The notes under the pieces: model-generated | Database searches by the model: none | What the model was told of the DNA's origin: nothing | The model's input: only the letters and a program-made list of their open reading frames with translations | From: Acidobacteriota bacterium | GTDB lineage: Bacteria; Acidobacteriota; Vicinamibacteria; Vicinamibacterales; Fen-181 | Length of the DNA: 50,467 nucleotides | Direction of reading: 5' to 3' | Assembly: GCA_003170135.1 (NCBI GenBank) | Contig: PMZR01000090.1 | Location: 21,061 to 71,527 of the forward strand | Shown: one piece after another, positions 1 to 8,335 of the stretch | How the letters are laid out: the number at the start of each line of letters is the position of its first letter | Numbering within the stretch: position 1 is the first letter of the stretch | Made by a program: the position numbers and the translations under genes

Positions 1-146
1 TGCGGTGCGAGGTGCGAGGTGCGAGGTCCGGTGCGAGGTGCGGAGTGCGAGGTGCGACGCGCTCTGGCTCAGATCCGGCCGCACTACGCACGGCACTTCG
101 CACTACGCACCGCACGTCGCACGACGCACCTCGCACGTCGCACCCG
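1..146. repeat. Heptamer tandem arrays, inverted pair
   Basis: Positions 1-59 read as 7-base units of the type TGCGAGG (6-12, 13-19, 20-26, 32-38, 46-52, with variants at 39-45 and 53-59 and two shortened units). From about 80 to 143 the units are CGCACNN, the reverse complement of the same family. The two arms could pair as a long imperfect hairpin. The array ends directly at the cysE stop codon. Its left edge is outside the window. Confidence 0.85.
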
Positions 147-1103
147 TCAGATCCCTCCACCTTCCGCGAACCCCTGGTCGCGCACCTCCACCTGGCTGAT
201 GCGGCTGTCGGGCGGCACGCCGTGCGTCAGCCAGACGTTGCCCCCGATGATCGATCGCGCGCCAATCCGCACGCGGCCCAGAATCGTCGCCCCGCTGTAG
301 ATGATCACGTCGTCCTCGATGATCGGGTGCCGCGCGATGCCCTTGATCGGGTGGCCCTGCTCGTCGAGCGGGAAACTGCGGGCGCCGAGCGTCACGCCCT
401 GATAGATGCGCACGCGGTTGCCGATGATCGCCGTCTCGCCGACCACCACGCCCGTGCCGTGATCGATGAACAGGCGCTCGCCAATCCGCGCGCCCGGGTG
501 GATGTCGATGCCCGTGATGCTGTGCGCGTGCTCGGTGATCATCCGCGGCAGCAGCGGCACCTCGAGCACGTGCAGCTCGTGGGCGAGCCGGTAGTTGGTC
601 GCCGCGAAGATCCCGGGATAACAAAGGATCGCTTCCGAAGGCGATCGGGCGGCCGGATCCCCTTCGTAGGCCGCCTGCACGTCGGCGGCCAGCAGGCGCC
701 GCACGTCGGGCAGCCGCGAGATGAAACGCTGCGCCAGATCGGCCGCACGCTCGTCGCACTGAGGGCACCGCCGCGGGTCCGGCTCCGCGCACGCCGCGCA
801 CAGTCCACGCCGGATCTGCTCGCGCAACCCGTGCACGGCGCGGTCGAGCGTCGCGCCCAGGTGAAACGGCAGCGTTTGCTCGTCGAGGTCCGTATCGCCG
901 AAGTACCCCGGAAAGAGCACCGAGCGCAGCGCCTCGACGACGCCAATGAGCGCGTCGCGCGACGGCAGCAGCTGGCACGCCGCTTCCGGCCACCGCGACA
1001 ACCCGTCGTGGGCGCCGCGCAGCCGCTCGACGACGTCGCCGAGCGGAAGGCGCTCGGATGCCTGAAGGGCTGCGCCGCTCGATCGCTTCCCGTCACTCGC
1101 CAC
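147..1103 (-). CDS. cysE: Serine O-acetyltransferase (EpsC/CysE type)
   Basis: Transfers acetyl from acetyl-CoA to L-serine to give O-acetylserine, the substrate of the CysK encoded just upstream. It is a cytoplasmic protein of 318 residues. The C-terminal 160 or so residues hold the left-handed beta-helix of hexapeptide repeats, with typical stretches such as GIDIHPGARIGE, FIDHGTGVVVGETA and GVTLGA. The N-terminal half is the helical EpsC-like region and contains a C-x2-C-x7-C-x2-C set (C102, C105, C113, C116) that could bind a metal. The GTG start at 1103 is chosen because a GAGGAAGG ribosome site lies 9-10 bases upstream and the start falls 2 bases after the cysK stop. Earlier in-frame codons would sit inside cysK. 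Translational coupling with cysK is likely. Confidence 0.9.
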   Translation of the reverse strand: MASDGKRSSGAALQASERLPLGDVVERLRGAHDGLSRWPEAACQLLPSRDALIGVVEALRSVLFPGYFGDTDLDEQTLPFHLGATLDRAVHGLREQIRRGLCAACAEPDPRRCPQCDERAADLAQRFISRLPDVRRLLAADVQAAYEGDPAARSPSEAILCYPGIFAATNYRLAHELHVLEVPLLPRMITEHAHSITGIDIHPGARIGERLFIDHGTGVVVGETAIIGNRVRIYQGVTLGARSFPLDEQGHPIKGIARHPIIEDDVIIYSGATILGRVRIGARSIIGGNVWLTHGVPPDSRISQVEVRDQGFAEGGGI

Positions 1104-1105
1104 GA

Positions 1106-2062
1106 TCAGCTTCCTTCCTCGAACAACCACGTGCTCAGGTAGCGTTCGCCGGTATCCGGCACGACCACCAGCACCAGCTTCCCGCGGTTCTCCGCGCGGC
1201 GCGCGACCTCGACCGCGGCCCAGACTGCGGCGCCCGACGAGATGCCGCAGAGGATCCCCTCTTCTCGCGCGAGCCGGCGCGCCATCTCGCCGGATTCCTG
1301 GTGCCCCACGCGAATCACCTCGTCCACCAGGTCCATCCGCAAGATGCGGGGCACGAACCCCGCGCCCAGGCCCTGGATCTTGTGCGGTCCTGGCTTGCCG
1401 CCCGACAGCACCGCCGAGTCGGCGGGTTCGACGGCGATCGCGCAAAAGGACGGCTTGCGCGGCTTGATGATCTCGGCGACGCCGGTGATCGTGCCGCCCG
1501 TGCCGACGCCCGACACGAGGATGTCCACGCGGCCGCCGGTGTCGCGCCAGATCTCCTCGGCGGTCGTCCGGCGGTGCACCTCGGGATTCGCCGCGTTCTC
1601 GAACTGCTGCAGCATCAGGTATCGCGGATCGGAGGCGACCATTTCCTCGGCGCGCCGGATCGCGCCCGCCATCCCCTCGCTGCCCGGCGTCAGAATCACG
1701 GTTGCGCCGAACGCCGCCAGCAGTTTCCGCCGCTCGACGCTCATCGTGTCGGGCATCAGCAGCACGAGGCGATAGCCTTTGACCGCCGCCACGAACGCCA
1801 GCCCGATGCCGGTGTTGCCGCTGGTTGGCTCGATGAAGATCGTGTCGGGCGTGATGCGTCCCTCGCGCTCGGCCGCCTCGATCATGCTCAGGCCGATGCG
1901 ATCCTTCACGCTCGACCCTGGGTTGAAGCTCTCGAGCTTGGCCACCACCTCGGCCTCGCATCCGGCCGTGACGCGATTCAGCCGCACGAGGGGCGTCCGC
2001 CCGACCAGCTCCGTGATGTCGCCGGCAATCCGTTCCTTCGTTGTCGATGCAATCGGACTCAT
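1106..2062 (-). CDS. cysK: Cysteine synthase A (O-acetylserine sulfhydrylase)
   Basis: PLP-dependent enzyme that makes cysteine from O-acetylserine and sulfide. The 318 residues match the usual family length. Visible hallmarks are the PLP-lysine segment SSVKDRIG, the substrate loop [12 protein letters not shown], the glycine-rich phosphate-binding loop [12 protein letters not shown] and the late GISSGAA motif. The ATG at 2062 begins MSPIAS. The open frame extends further upstream, but that part is arginine-rich and unlike the family. cysE follows after 2 bases, so the two form a cysteine-biosynthesis operon and the proteins may form a cysteine synthase complex. The leader contains a 20-base perfect palindrome (2121-2140). 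Confidence 0.95.
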   Translation of the reverse strand: MSPIASTTKERIAGDITELVGRTPLVRLNRVTAGCEAEVVAKLESFNPGSSVKDRIGLSMIEAAEREGRITPDTIFIEPTSGNTGIGLAFVAAVKGYRLVLLMPDTMSVERRKLLAAFGATVILTPGSEGMAGAIRRAEEMVASDPRYLMLQQFENAANPEVHRRTTAEEIWRDTGGRVDILVSGVGTGGTITGVAEIIKPRKPSFCAIAVEPADSAVLSGGKPGPHKIQGLGAGFVPRILRMDLVDEVIRVGHQESGEMARRLAREEGILCGISSGAAVWAAVEVARRAENRGKLVLVVVPDTGERYLSTWLFEEGS

Positions 2063-2120
2063 GCGCTGTTCCCTCGTTCGACGACACGTGCCGGACCCGA
2101 GGCCGGGACGCGTCGCAGGA

Positions 2121-2140
2121 TCGGCCACGCGCGTGGCCGA
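2121..2140. promoter_or_regulatory. 20-base perfect palindrome in the cysK leader
   Basis: The segment TCGGCCACGC is followed at once by its exact reverse complement, giving a 20-base palindrome with no spacer, 59 bases upstream of the cysK start. It could be an operator for a dimeric repressor or fold as an RNA hairpin. No regulator gene is adjacent, so the role is unassigned. Confidence 0.35.
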
Positions 2141-2259
2141 CTCGCGGTGGAAGCGCGGCGGCCGCGCCAACTCAACACTAGAACTGCCCTGATTCGATAG
2201 TAACCGGTCGATGGCGGGTGAGGCGAGCGGGATTGTGCGGAGCACACGGCGAGTCGATG

Positions 2260-2287
2260 GTTGATAGTCGACAGTTGACAGTCGACC
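2260..2287. repeat. Heptamer array, unit GTYGACA x4
   Basis: Four consecutive 7-base units: GTTGATA, GTCGACA, GTTGACA, GTCGACC. It lies between the cysK leader and the REP-like hairpin next to the S9 peptidase stop. The unit resembles that of the array at 29219-29260. Confidence 0.7.
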
Positions 2288-2311
2288 GCCGCGAATCGAC
2301 GACGGGGACCC

Positions 2312-2360
2312 GAAATGGGTCGGGAGCATCTTCTGCAGAAATTGCTCCCGACCCCATTTC
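2312..2360. repeat. REP-like hairpin
   Basis: Left arm GAAATGGG-TCGGGAGCA (2312-2328) pairs with the right arm at 2343-2360. The stem is 17 bp with one bulged base, and the 14-base loop contains the palindrome TTCTGCAGAA. It lies 8 bases beyond the stop of the minus-strand S9 peptidase, so it may end that transcript. The GGGGTCGGGAGC core resembles REP elements mobilised by REP-associated tyrosine transposases. No such transposase is in the window. Confidence 0.6.
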
Positions 2361-2368
2361 TGGCGCTC

Positions 2369-4699
2369 TTACTGCGCGGCGGTCGTCGCCGCCCCGCCCT
2401 TGAGGAACCGGGCGAGGAACGTCTCCATCCGGTGGAACTCGTACAGATACCGCGAGTGCAGCAGCGGTTCGTGCACATCGTCCGGAAAGACGATGAGCTC
2501 GTAGTAGACGTCGCGCGCCCGCAGCAACTGCACGAGGCCGGTGACCTGGGTGAACGCCACGTTGCGGTCGTCGTCTCCCTGCATCAGCAGCACGGGGGAC
2601 TTCCATTTGTCGATCGACGAGATCGCCGAGGACTTGTAGGCGACGTTCTCCGGGTCGAGAACGTTCGTGTAGAGGTGGACACCGGCCATGTCCACGCCGC
2701 AGGCGAAGATGTCCGAGTTGCGCGCGAGCGCCTGCGCCGTCAGCAGGCCGCCGTAGGAGAGACCCCAGATGCCGACGCGCTTGGGATCGACGTCCGCTCG
2801 CGACTGCAGGTACTTCGCGCCCGCCACCACGTCCTGGTACTCCGAGTTGCCGGCAGCGCCACGGTTGGGTGCCATGCGGAACGACTTGCCGTAGCCGATG
2901 CCGCTGCGGTAGTTGACCGACATCACGACGTAGCCCTGGCTGGCGAGCCACTCGTTGACCGCGTACGCGATGTGGTAGAAGTGCATGTAGTGGTACCCGA
3001 GGAGCATCTGGCGCACGGGCCCGCCGTGCACGAAGATGAGCGCCGGCCGCCGCTCGCCCGGCTTGAGGTCCTTCGGCAGGAAGAGCTGATTGTGGATGTC
3101 GAGACCGTCCTCCGCCTTCGTGATGACGTTCTGCGGCACGACGTGCGCATCGAGCGGGAACTCCTTCGGGAGCGCGGGGAAGATGATCTTCGCCTGGCCG
3201 CCCGCCGCAGGCACGATGCCGACCGACTGCGGGCGCTTCGCCGCAGCGCTCAACACCGCCACGCGGCCTGAGGGCAGCACCACCGGGTAGGTTTCGATCT
3301 CCTCTCCCCTGGTCAGCTGCACGGGCTCCCCGCCGGCGGTGGGCACCTTCCACACGTGCCGGCGATCGACGTCGCCGAGGTTGTTGCAGTAGTACAGCGT
3401 GCGTCCGTCGGCCGACAGCGACGTGAACGCGGCGCCTTCAATGAGGCCGTCGTTCGGCGTGATCGGCTTCGCGGTCGTCGTGGCGCCCGCCAGGCTGACC
3501 GCGTAGAAGCGCAGCCACTCCTCCGGCTCCGCGGTAAAGAGCACGACGTCGCCCGCCCACTGAATCGCGTTGATGGCGTTGACGCTGTTGTAGATCGGAT
3601 CGTCGGACACGGGGTGCCAGAACTCGTGCGCCTCGCCCGTCGCAACCTCCGCCACCCAGAAGGACGTCGTGTAGCCGCCCTTGAACGCCGCGCGCATCAG
3701 GCCCGGCACCTGCATCGCGGCGAGGTTCGCCACCGGGGCGCCTGCGCCCGCCTGTCCGCCCTCGCCCCGCTGGCCGCGGCCCGTCGTTGGCGCGACCTGG
3801 CCCGGCGCTCCGCCGCGCCCACCCCGTCCCGCCGGCGCGTTGGGGTTGTAGGCCGGCCCGGGCGGGTTGCCGATGCCGCCGGTGCCCTGCTGTGCCTGCT
3901 GGCCGAAAGGCAGGCCAGGACGCCGGATGAAGGCGATGCGTTTGCCGTCTGGCGACCAGGTCGGGCTCGTATCGCGATCGACGCTCGGCGAAAGGAACGT
4001 GACCTTGCGCGTCCGCACGTCGTAGACGCCGATGAAGCTGTGATCGACGCGGTCGCTCGTGAACGCGATCCTGGCGCCGTCGGGCGACCAGCGCGGGTTG
4101 AGGTTGGTGCCGTTCGCCTTGATGAACGGTTTGTCGCCCGCCTTGTCCGCGTTGGCCCCGGACTTCAGCCCGGCGCCGCCCTGCGCCACCAGCACGCGGT
4201 AGATCTGGCCACCCTTCACGAAGATCACCGAGCGGCCGTCTGGCGAGAGCGAGGGAGTGGTGCCGGCCGTCAGGCGCCAGGCGGTTCCCGGCGCCTGCGT
4301 GCGCGCCGCCCAGATGGCGAGTTCGGCACCGTTCGGGTCGCCGGTCGGATTGGCCGCCCGCTCCTCGCGGCCCAGCGTGTAGCCGCGCACGAACACGACG
4401 ACGGCCCCATCGTCCGAGATGGAGAGGCTGGTGATGTCGATGCCGTTGTCTTCGAGAAACCGTGTCAGCCGAACGGGGCGGAAGTCCGGAGCGGCCGCCG
4501 AATAGACGTTGCGCTGGCCGCGATCGTACGCAATCCAGGCCACGCGGTCGGCCTTTTTCGCGGCCACGAGTTCCAGCGGATACGCGGCGCTCAGAAACTG
4601 ATCGATGGTCGGATGGGCGCTCTGCGCGGCGGCCGCGGGAAGGAGCGCCAGCGCGAGAGCCACAACGAGAATCGCAACGTAAGTCCGGTGAACGCGCAC
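2369..4699 (-). CDS. Exported S9 family peptidase (prolyl oligopeptidase type)
   Basis: Secreted serine peptidase of 776 residues. An N-terminal signal peptide (about 1-26, hydrophobic core ending AAAQS) is followed by a TolB/WD40-like beta-propeller (about 35-510, with several SPDG(R/K/A) repeats). The C-terminal alpha/beta-hydrolase domain has the nucleophile S648 in GLSYGG, D711 in GDDDRNV and H743 in DDVHEP. A loop of the propeller (roughly residues 265-325) is low-complexity and rich in G, R, Q and P. The GTG start at 4699 has an AGGAGG site 5-6 bases upstream. The paralogue at 5723-8029 has the same architecture. It probably cleaves proline-containing or other short peptides outside the cytoplasm; the substrate cannot be read from sequence. 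Confidence 0.93.
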   Translation of the reverse strand: MRVHRTYVAILVVALALALLPAAAAQSAHPTIDQFLSAAYPLELVAAKKADRVAWIAYDRGQRNVYSAAAPDFRPVRLTRFLEDNGIDITSLSISDDGAVVVFVRGYTLGREERAANPTGDPNGAELAIWAARTQAPGTAWRLTAGTTPSLSPDGRSVIFVKGGQIYRVLVAQGGAGLKSGANADKAGDKPFIKANGTNLNPRWSPDGARIAFTSDRVDHSFIGVYDVRTRKVTFLSPSVDRDTSPTWSPDGKRIAFIRRPGLPFGQQAQQGTGGIGNPPGPAYNPNAPAGRGGRGGAPGQVAPTTGRGQRGEGGQAGAGAPVANLAAMQVPGLMRAAFKGGYTTSFWVAEVATGEAHEFWHPVSDDPIYNSVNAINAIQWAGDVVLFTAEPEEWLRFYAVSLAGATTTAKPITPNDGLIEGAAFTSLSADGRTLYYCNNLGDVDRRHVWKVPTAGGEPVQLTRGEEIETYPVVLPSGRVAVLSAAAKRPQSVGIVPAAGGQAKIIFPALPKEFPLDAHVVPQNVITKAEDGLDIHNQLFLPKDLKPGERRPALIFVHGGPVRQMLLGYHYMHFYHIAYAVNEWLASQGYVVMSVNYRSGIGYGKSFRMAPNRGAAGNSEYQDVVAGAKYLQSRADVDPKRVGIWGLSYGGLLTAQALARNSDIFACGVDMAGVHLYTNVLDPENVAYKSSAISSIDKWKSPVLLMQGDDDRNVAFTQVTGLVQLLRARDVYYELIVFPDDVHEPLLHSRYLYEFHRMETFLARFLKGGAATTAAQ

Positions 4700-4715
4700 G
4701 TCTTCCTCCTTGAGG

Positions 4716-4764
4716 CACTACCCACTATCCACTGCCCACTATCCACTGCCCACTACCCACTAGC
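4716..4764. repeat. Heptamer array, unit CACTACC x7
   Basis: Seven uninterrupted 7-base units of the form CACTRYC or CACTAGC fill the space between the S9 peptidase leader and the epimerase-like gene. The last unit contains the stop codon of that gene (4760-4762). It is the same unit family as the array at 50364-50391 (ACTACCC in rotated register). Confidence 0.85.
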
Positions 4765-5695
4765 GGTATGCCCGCTCGCGGTGGCGCCGGCGTTCCAGTT
4801 CGCTCGCGTAGTGCCTGCCAAGCGTTGCGGCCTGCGCTCGGGCCCATTCGGTCAGCCTGATCGTTCCCGCAGGCTGAGAGTTCGTGCAGAGCAGATCGGC
4901 CATCAGCCCGCGGATTTCTTCGCGCGTAATCGTCACGTCGCGCAGGAGCCACCCCAGCGCGCGGCCCGCCCAGTAGCCGACCACCGGCGGCACCGGCACG
5001 ATCGGCCGCCGCACGCCGATGGCCGCGGCGATCGTCGCCACCAAGTGTCGATACGTGAAGGTCTCGGGCCCGATCGCGTCCACGATCGCGTTGTCCGCCG
5101 ACTGGCCCATCACGACCGCGAGTCGTGCGAAATCATCGACGTGAATCGGTTGCAGCCGGTATTGCCCGTCGCCGAACACGCCGAACACCGGCAGGTGCCG
5201 CAGCATCCAGGCAATGTTGTTGACGAGGATGTCCGCCGCGCCGAACAGGACGGCCGGCCGGAGGATCGCGTGCGAGAGGCCGGACTCGACCAGTGCGCGT
5301 TCGAGCTGCGCCTTGCCCCGGAAGTACTCGAGCGGCGAGTCGATCGACGGGTTCGTGATGCTCGTGTGGACGATGCGGGGCACGCCGGCGCGCCGGGCGG
5401 CCTCGACGAGCGTCCGCGTGTTCTCCACGGCGGTCGCGTGCGTGAACTCGCCGCCGCCGTGGTTGAAGCGCACCCAGTACGTGTTGTAGAGCACGCGCGC
5501 ACCGGCGAGCGATGCGGCCAGTCGGTCCGGGTCATCGAAGTGGAAGGGATGGACTTCGACACGACCCTCGAACGGGTTGGATCGATGGGTGGAGTTGGTC
5601 AGCGTCCGCACGCGGTGACCGGCTTCGAGCAGGCGCATCGCGATGTGCTGGCCGGAATACCCGAACGCTCCGGTGACGACGTGCAGGTCGCTCAT
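4760..5695 (-). CDS. NAD(P)-binding epimerase/NmrA-like protein
   Basis: 311-residue atypical short-chain dehydrogenase/reductase. The N-terminus carries the Rossmann nucleotide-binding motif GAFGYSGQHIA (residues 9-19). The middle has features of complex I NDUFA9-like and NmrA-like proteins: IVHTSI, LRPAVLFG and HVDDFA. The canonical active-site YxxxK appears as YFRGK. The likely role is redox or epimerase chemistry, or redox sensing, on an unknown substrate. The ATG at 5695 is preceded by GGGAG at 8 bases. It lies between two S9 peptidase paralogues in the same orientation, with 27 bases to the end of the upstream one, so co-transcription is possible. Gene-specific function is not determinable. 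Confidence 0.85.
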   Translation of the reverse strand: MSDLHVVTGAFGYSGQHIAMRLLEAGHRVRTLTNSTHRSNPFEGRVEVHPFHFDDPDRLAASLAGARVLYNTYWVRFNHGGGEFTHATAVENTRTLVEAARRAGVPRIVHTSITNPSIDSPLEYFRGKAQLERALVESGLSHAILRPAVLFGAADILVNNIAWMLRHLPVFGVFGDGQYRLQPIHVDDFARLAVVMGQSADNAIVDAIGPETFTYRHLVATIAAAIGVRRPIVPVPPVVGYWAGRALGWLLRDVTITREEIRGLMADLLCTNSQPAGTIRLTEWARAQAATLGRHYASELERRRHRERAYR

Positions 5696-5722
5696 GCGCC
5701 GCGCTCCCGCCGAAACCCCGCC

Positions 5723-8029
5723 CTACTGGTCGGTGGTCTTCGCGCCTTTCAGATACCGGTTCAGGAACTCGCAGGTCCGCGTCAGTTCGTAGACCCAGCG
5801 CCGGTGCAGCAGCGGATCGTGCACGTCGTCCGGATAGACGATGAGTTCGTAGTACACGTTGTGCGCGCGCAGCAACTGCACCAGGCCCACCGTCTGCGAG
5901 AACGGCACGTTGCGGTCGTCGTCTCCGTGGCGGAGCAGCACCGGCGACTTCCACTTGTCGATCTGCGCGATTGCCGACGACTGGTACGAGACGCTTTCGG
6001 GATCGAGCGAACTGCCCTGCAGGTGGACGCCGGCGAGATCGACGCCCACCTTGAAGATGTCCGAATTGTGCGCGAGCGCCTGCGCGGTGAGCAGGCCGCC
6101 GTAGGACAGGCCCCAGATCCCGATGCGCTGCGGGTCCACGTCGGGTCGCGCCTGCAGGTACTTCGCCGCCGCGACGACGTCCTGGTACTCGGAGTTGCCT
6201 CGCCCGCCGGTGTTGGGTGCCATCCGGAACGACTTGCCATACCCGATCCCGCTGCGATAGTTCACCGAGATGACGACGTAGCCCTGGTTGGCGAGCCACT
6301 GGTTGACGCCGTAGGCGAGGTGATAGAAGAACCGGTAGTGATAGCCGAGCACCATCTGCCGTTGCGGACCACCGTGCACGAAGACCACCGCGGGGCGCCG
6401 CTCGCCCGGCTTCAGGTCCTTCGGGAGGAAGAGCTGGTTGTGGATCTCGAGGCCGTCGTCCGCCTTCGTCAGGACGTTCGTCGGCACGACGTGCGCCGCG
6501 GTGGGGAACTCCTTCGGCAGCGTGGGAAAGATGACCTTCGCGGGGCCGCCGCCAGCCGCCACCACGGCGACCGACTGCGGCCGATTCCAGGTCGCGCGCA
6601 GCATGGCCACGCGTGTTCCGGAGGCCAGCGCCGCGGGGTACGTGTCGATCTCCGCGCCACTCGTGATCTGCACGGCATCGCCACCCGCGGTGGGCACCTT
6701 CCAGATGTGCCGGCCGTCGATGTCGCCGGCATTCGTGCAATAGAACAACGTGCGGCCGTCGCTCGAGAGCGCGACGTCCTCGACCATGCCTTCGCCCGGC
6801 GTCAGCACGACGGGCGGCGTCGTCTGGCCCGCGACCGCGACCGCGTAATAGCGAATCCACTCTTCCGGCTCCTGCTGGAAGATGACGTGATCGCCCGCCC
6901 ACTCGATGGCCGTGATGTTCGCGAACGCGCGGTCGTCGGGCTGGTTATGCCAGAACTCGCGGCCTTCGCCCGTGGCCGCATCCGCCACCCAGAACGACAG
7001 CGTGTAGCCCCCGGCGAACGCCGCCCGCATCAACCCGTCAATCGGCCCGGACTGCTGCGCCCCGCGCTGGCCGCCCTGCCCCGCGCCACGGCCTTGCGTC
7101 GCGGCCGCGCCACGACCTCTTCCCTGTGCGGCTGGCGCGCCCTGCGGCGCTCCACCCGAGGTTGGCTGCGGCATCTGTCCGAAGGGCAGGCCTGGACGCC
7201 GGATGAAGGCGACCCGCTTGCCGTCGGCCGACCATGTCGGGCTCGTGTCGCGATCAACGCCGGGCGCCAGGTAGGTGACCGTCCGCTTGCGCACGTCGTA
7301 CACGGCGACGTAACTGTGGTCTACACGGCTGCTCACGAACGCGATCTTCGACGAATCCGGCGACCAGACGGGATTGCCGTTGGTGCCCCAGGCCTTTATG
7401 AGCGGCTTGTCCGCTGCGTTCGAACCCACCTTGCGCACGCCGATTGGCGTCGACGGGCCGCTGACCGCGACACGATAGATTTGTCCCTCGTTCGCGAATG
7501 CCACGAAGCGCCCGTCCGGTGACAACGCCGGGTCGGTGCCTGCGGCGAGCCGCCAGGCCGTCCCGCCTGTCGTTGGCGCCGCCCAGATCGCGCGCTCGGC
7601 GCCGTTGGGATCGCTGGTCGGGTTGGCGATCCAGCCGTCCCGGTTGGGCGTGTGGCCTCGTACGAACACGACGATTGCCCCATCGTCGGACATGCGGAGC
7701 GTTGTCAGGTCGATGCCGTTGTCGCCCTTGAATGGCGTCACGCGGACCGCCCGAAAATCCGGCGCGGCGGCCGTGTACACGTTCCGTTCGCCGCGATCGT
7801 AGGAGAGCCACGCGATGCGTTCTGCCTTCTTCGCCGCGACGAGTTCGATCGGCCAGGCGGCGGTGAAGAACTGCTCGACGCTCGGCTGTGCTGGTGTCCC
7901 CTGCGCGTGGTTCGACAGGCCCACCACGGCCGGAGCACCCGCGGTCGCGTGGCTGCTCTGGGCCCTCGCAAAGGGCGTGAGCACAAGGATGAGCGCGACA
8001 GCAACGACGACGCGGCAGGCTCGCAGCAC
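5723..8029 (-). CDS. Exported S9 family peptidase, second paralogue
   Basis: 768 residues with the same layout as the product of 2369-4699. It has a signal peptide (core VVVAVALILVLTPFARAQ), a beta-propeller with SPDGRF/SPDSSK/SADGKR repeats, and a catalytic hydrolase domain with S642 in GLSYGG, D705 in GDDDRNV and H737 in DDVHDP. A GRG/Q-rich low-complexity insert (about residues 285-325) sits at the same place in the propeller as in the paralogue. The GTG at 8029 is chosen because GGGAGG precedes it at 4-5 bases and the signal peptide then begins correctly. The open frame extends 15 codons further. It likely arose by tandem duplication and digests peptides in the periplasm or outside the cell. 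Confidence 0.92.
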   Translation of the reverse strand: MLRACRVVVAVALILVLTPFARAQSSHATAGAPAVVGLSNHAQGTPAQPSVEQFFTAAWPIELVAAKKAERIAWLSYDRGERNVYTAAAPDFRAVRVTPFKGDNGIDLTTLRMSDDGAIVVFVRGHTPNRDGWIANPTSDPNGAERAIWAAPTTGGTAWRLAAGTDPALSPDGRFVAFANEGQIYRVAVSGPSTPIGVRKVGSNAADKPLIKAWGTNGNPVWSPDSSKIAFVSSRVDHSYVAVYDVRKRTVTYLAPGVDRDTSPTWSADGKRVAFIRRPGLPFGQMPQPTSGGAPQGAPAAQGRGRGAAATQGRGAGQGGQRGAQQSGPIDGLMRAAFAGGYTLSFWVADAATGEGREFWHNQPDDRAFANITAIEWAGDHVIFQQEPEEWIRYYAVAVAGQTTPPVVLTPGEGMVEDVALSSDGRTLFYCTNAGDIDGRHIWKVPTAGGDAVQITSGAEIDTYPAALASGTRVAMLRATWNRPQSVAVVAAGGGPAKVIFPTLPKEFPTAAHVVPTNVLTKADDGLEIHNQLFLPKDLKPGERRPAVVFVHGGPQRQMVLGYHYRFFYHLAYGVNQWLANQGYVVISVNYRSGIGYGKSFRMAPNTGGRGNSEYQDVVAAAKYLQARPDVDPQRIGIWGLSYGGLLTAQALAHNSDIFKVGVDLAGVHLQGSSLDPESVSYQSSAIAQIDKWKSPVLLRHGDDDRNVPFSQTVGLVQLLRAHNVYYELIVYPDDVHDPLLHRRWVYELTRTCEFLNRYLKGAKTTDQ

Positions 8030-8113
8030 GTGTCCTCCCTTTCGAAATGCGGCAGTGGCTGCGAAATGTAGCACTACGGGCAGAGTCGGGCAAACGACCC
8101 GCGGTTCGCGGAA

Positions 8114-8326
8114 TCAGGCGAGCGCGCCCGCCGGCAGATGGATACGGGCCGCGCGGCGCACCTTCGCCGCCGCGTCGATCGCCGCCTTCAGATCGACGCG
8201 GTGCGCGGCCACGCGCCAGACTTCGACGGTCGTGGCGAATCGTGAGCCCGGCGACAGCGGCATGACGACCAGCAGGTCGACATCGCTGTCGGCGGTGGCC
8301 TCGCCGCGGGCGTGGGAACGGCCGCA
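8114..8326 (-). pseudogene. 5'-truncated nucleotidyltransferase (MNT-type) remnant
   Basis: The frame after a TAG at 8329-8327 reads 70 codons to a TGA at 8114. It includes SHARGEATADSDVDLLVV, the heart of the minimal nucleotidyltransferase motif GSxARG...DSDxDLLVV. The expected upstream sequence (helix plus LFG) is absent and is replaced by the end of hsdR, whose stop lies only 7 bases before this frame opens. No start codon or ribosome site precedes the motif. The C-terminal 45 residues are not clearly family-like. It looks like a gene cut by arrival of the restriction cassette. A short live gene using an internal start is possible but would lack the motif. Confidence 0.55.
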
Positions 8327-8335
8327 CTAAGCCAA

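Noticed and set aside
1104..2087. Extension of the cysE frame to 646 residues across cysK
   Set aside because: The added part is a shadow of cysK. The GTG at 1103 with its ribosome site gives the normal CysE length.
2160..2230. Rrf2/CymR-type operator upstream of cysK
   Set aside because: The TTACTATCGAATCAGGG segment only loosely resembles such sites and no regulator gene is nearby.
3356..7522. 1388-codon open frame on the plus strand opposite the S9 peptidases
   Set aside because: It spans two minus-strand genes and the gene between them, has an arginine- and histidine-rich composition with no domain motifs, and mirrors the high-GC third-position pattern of the true genes.
8120..8250. Hotdog or other enzyme domain in the C-terminal half of the nucleotidyltransferase remnant
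   Set aside because: The about 45 residues after DLLVV do not show a family motif that I can name with confidence.
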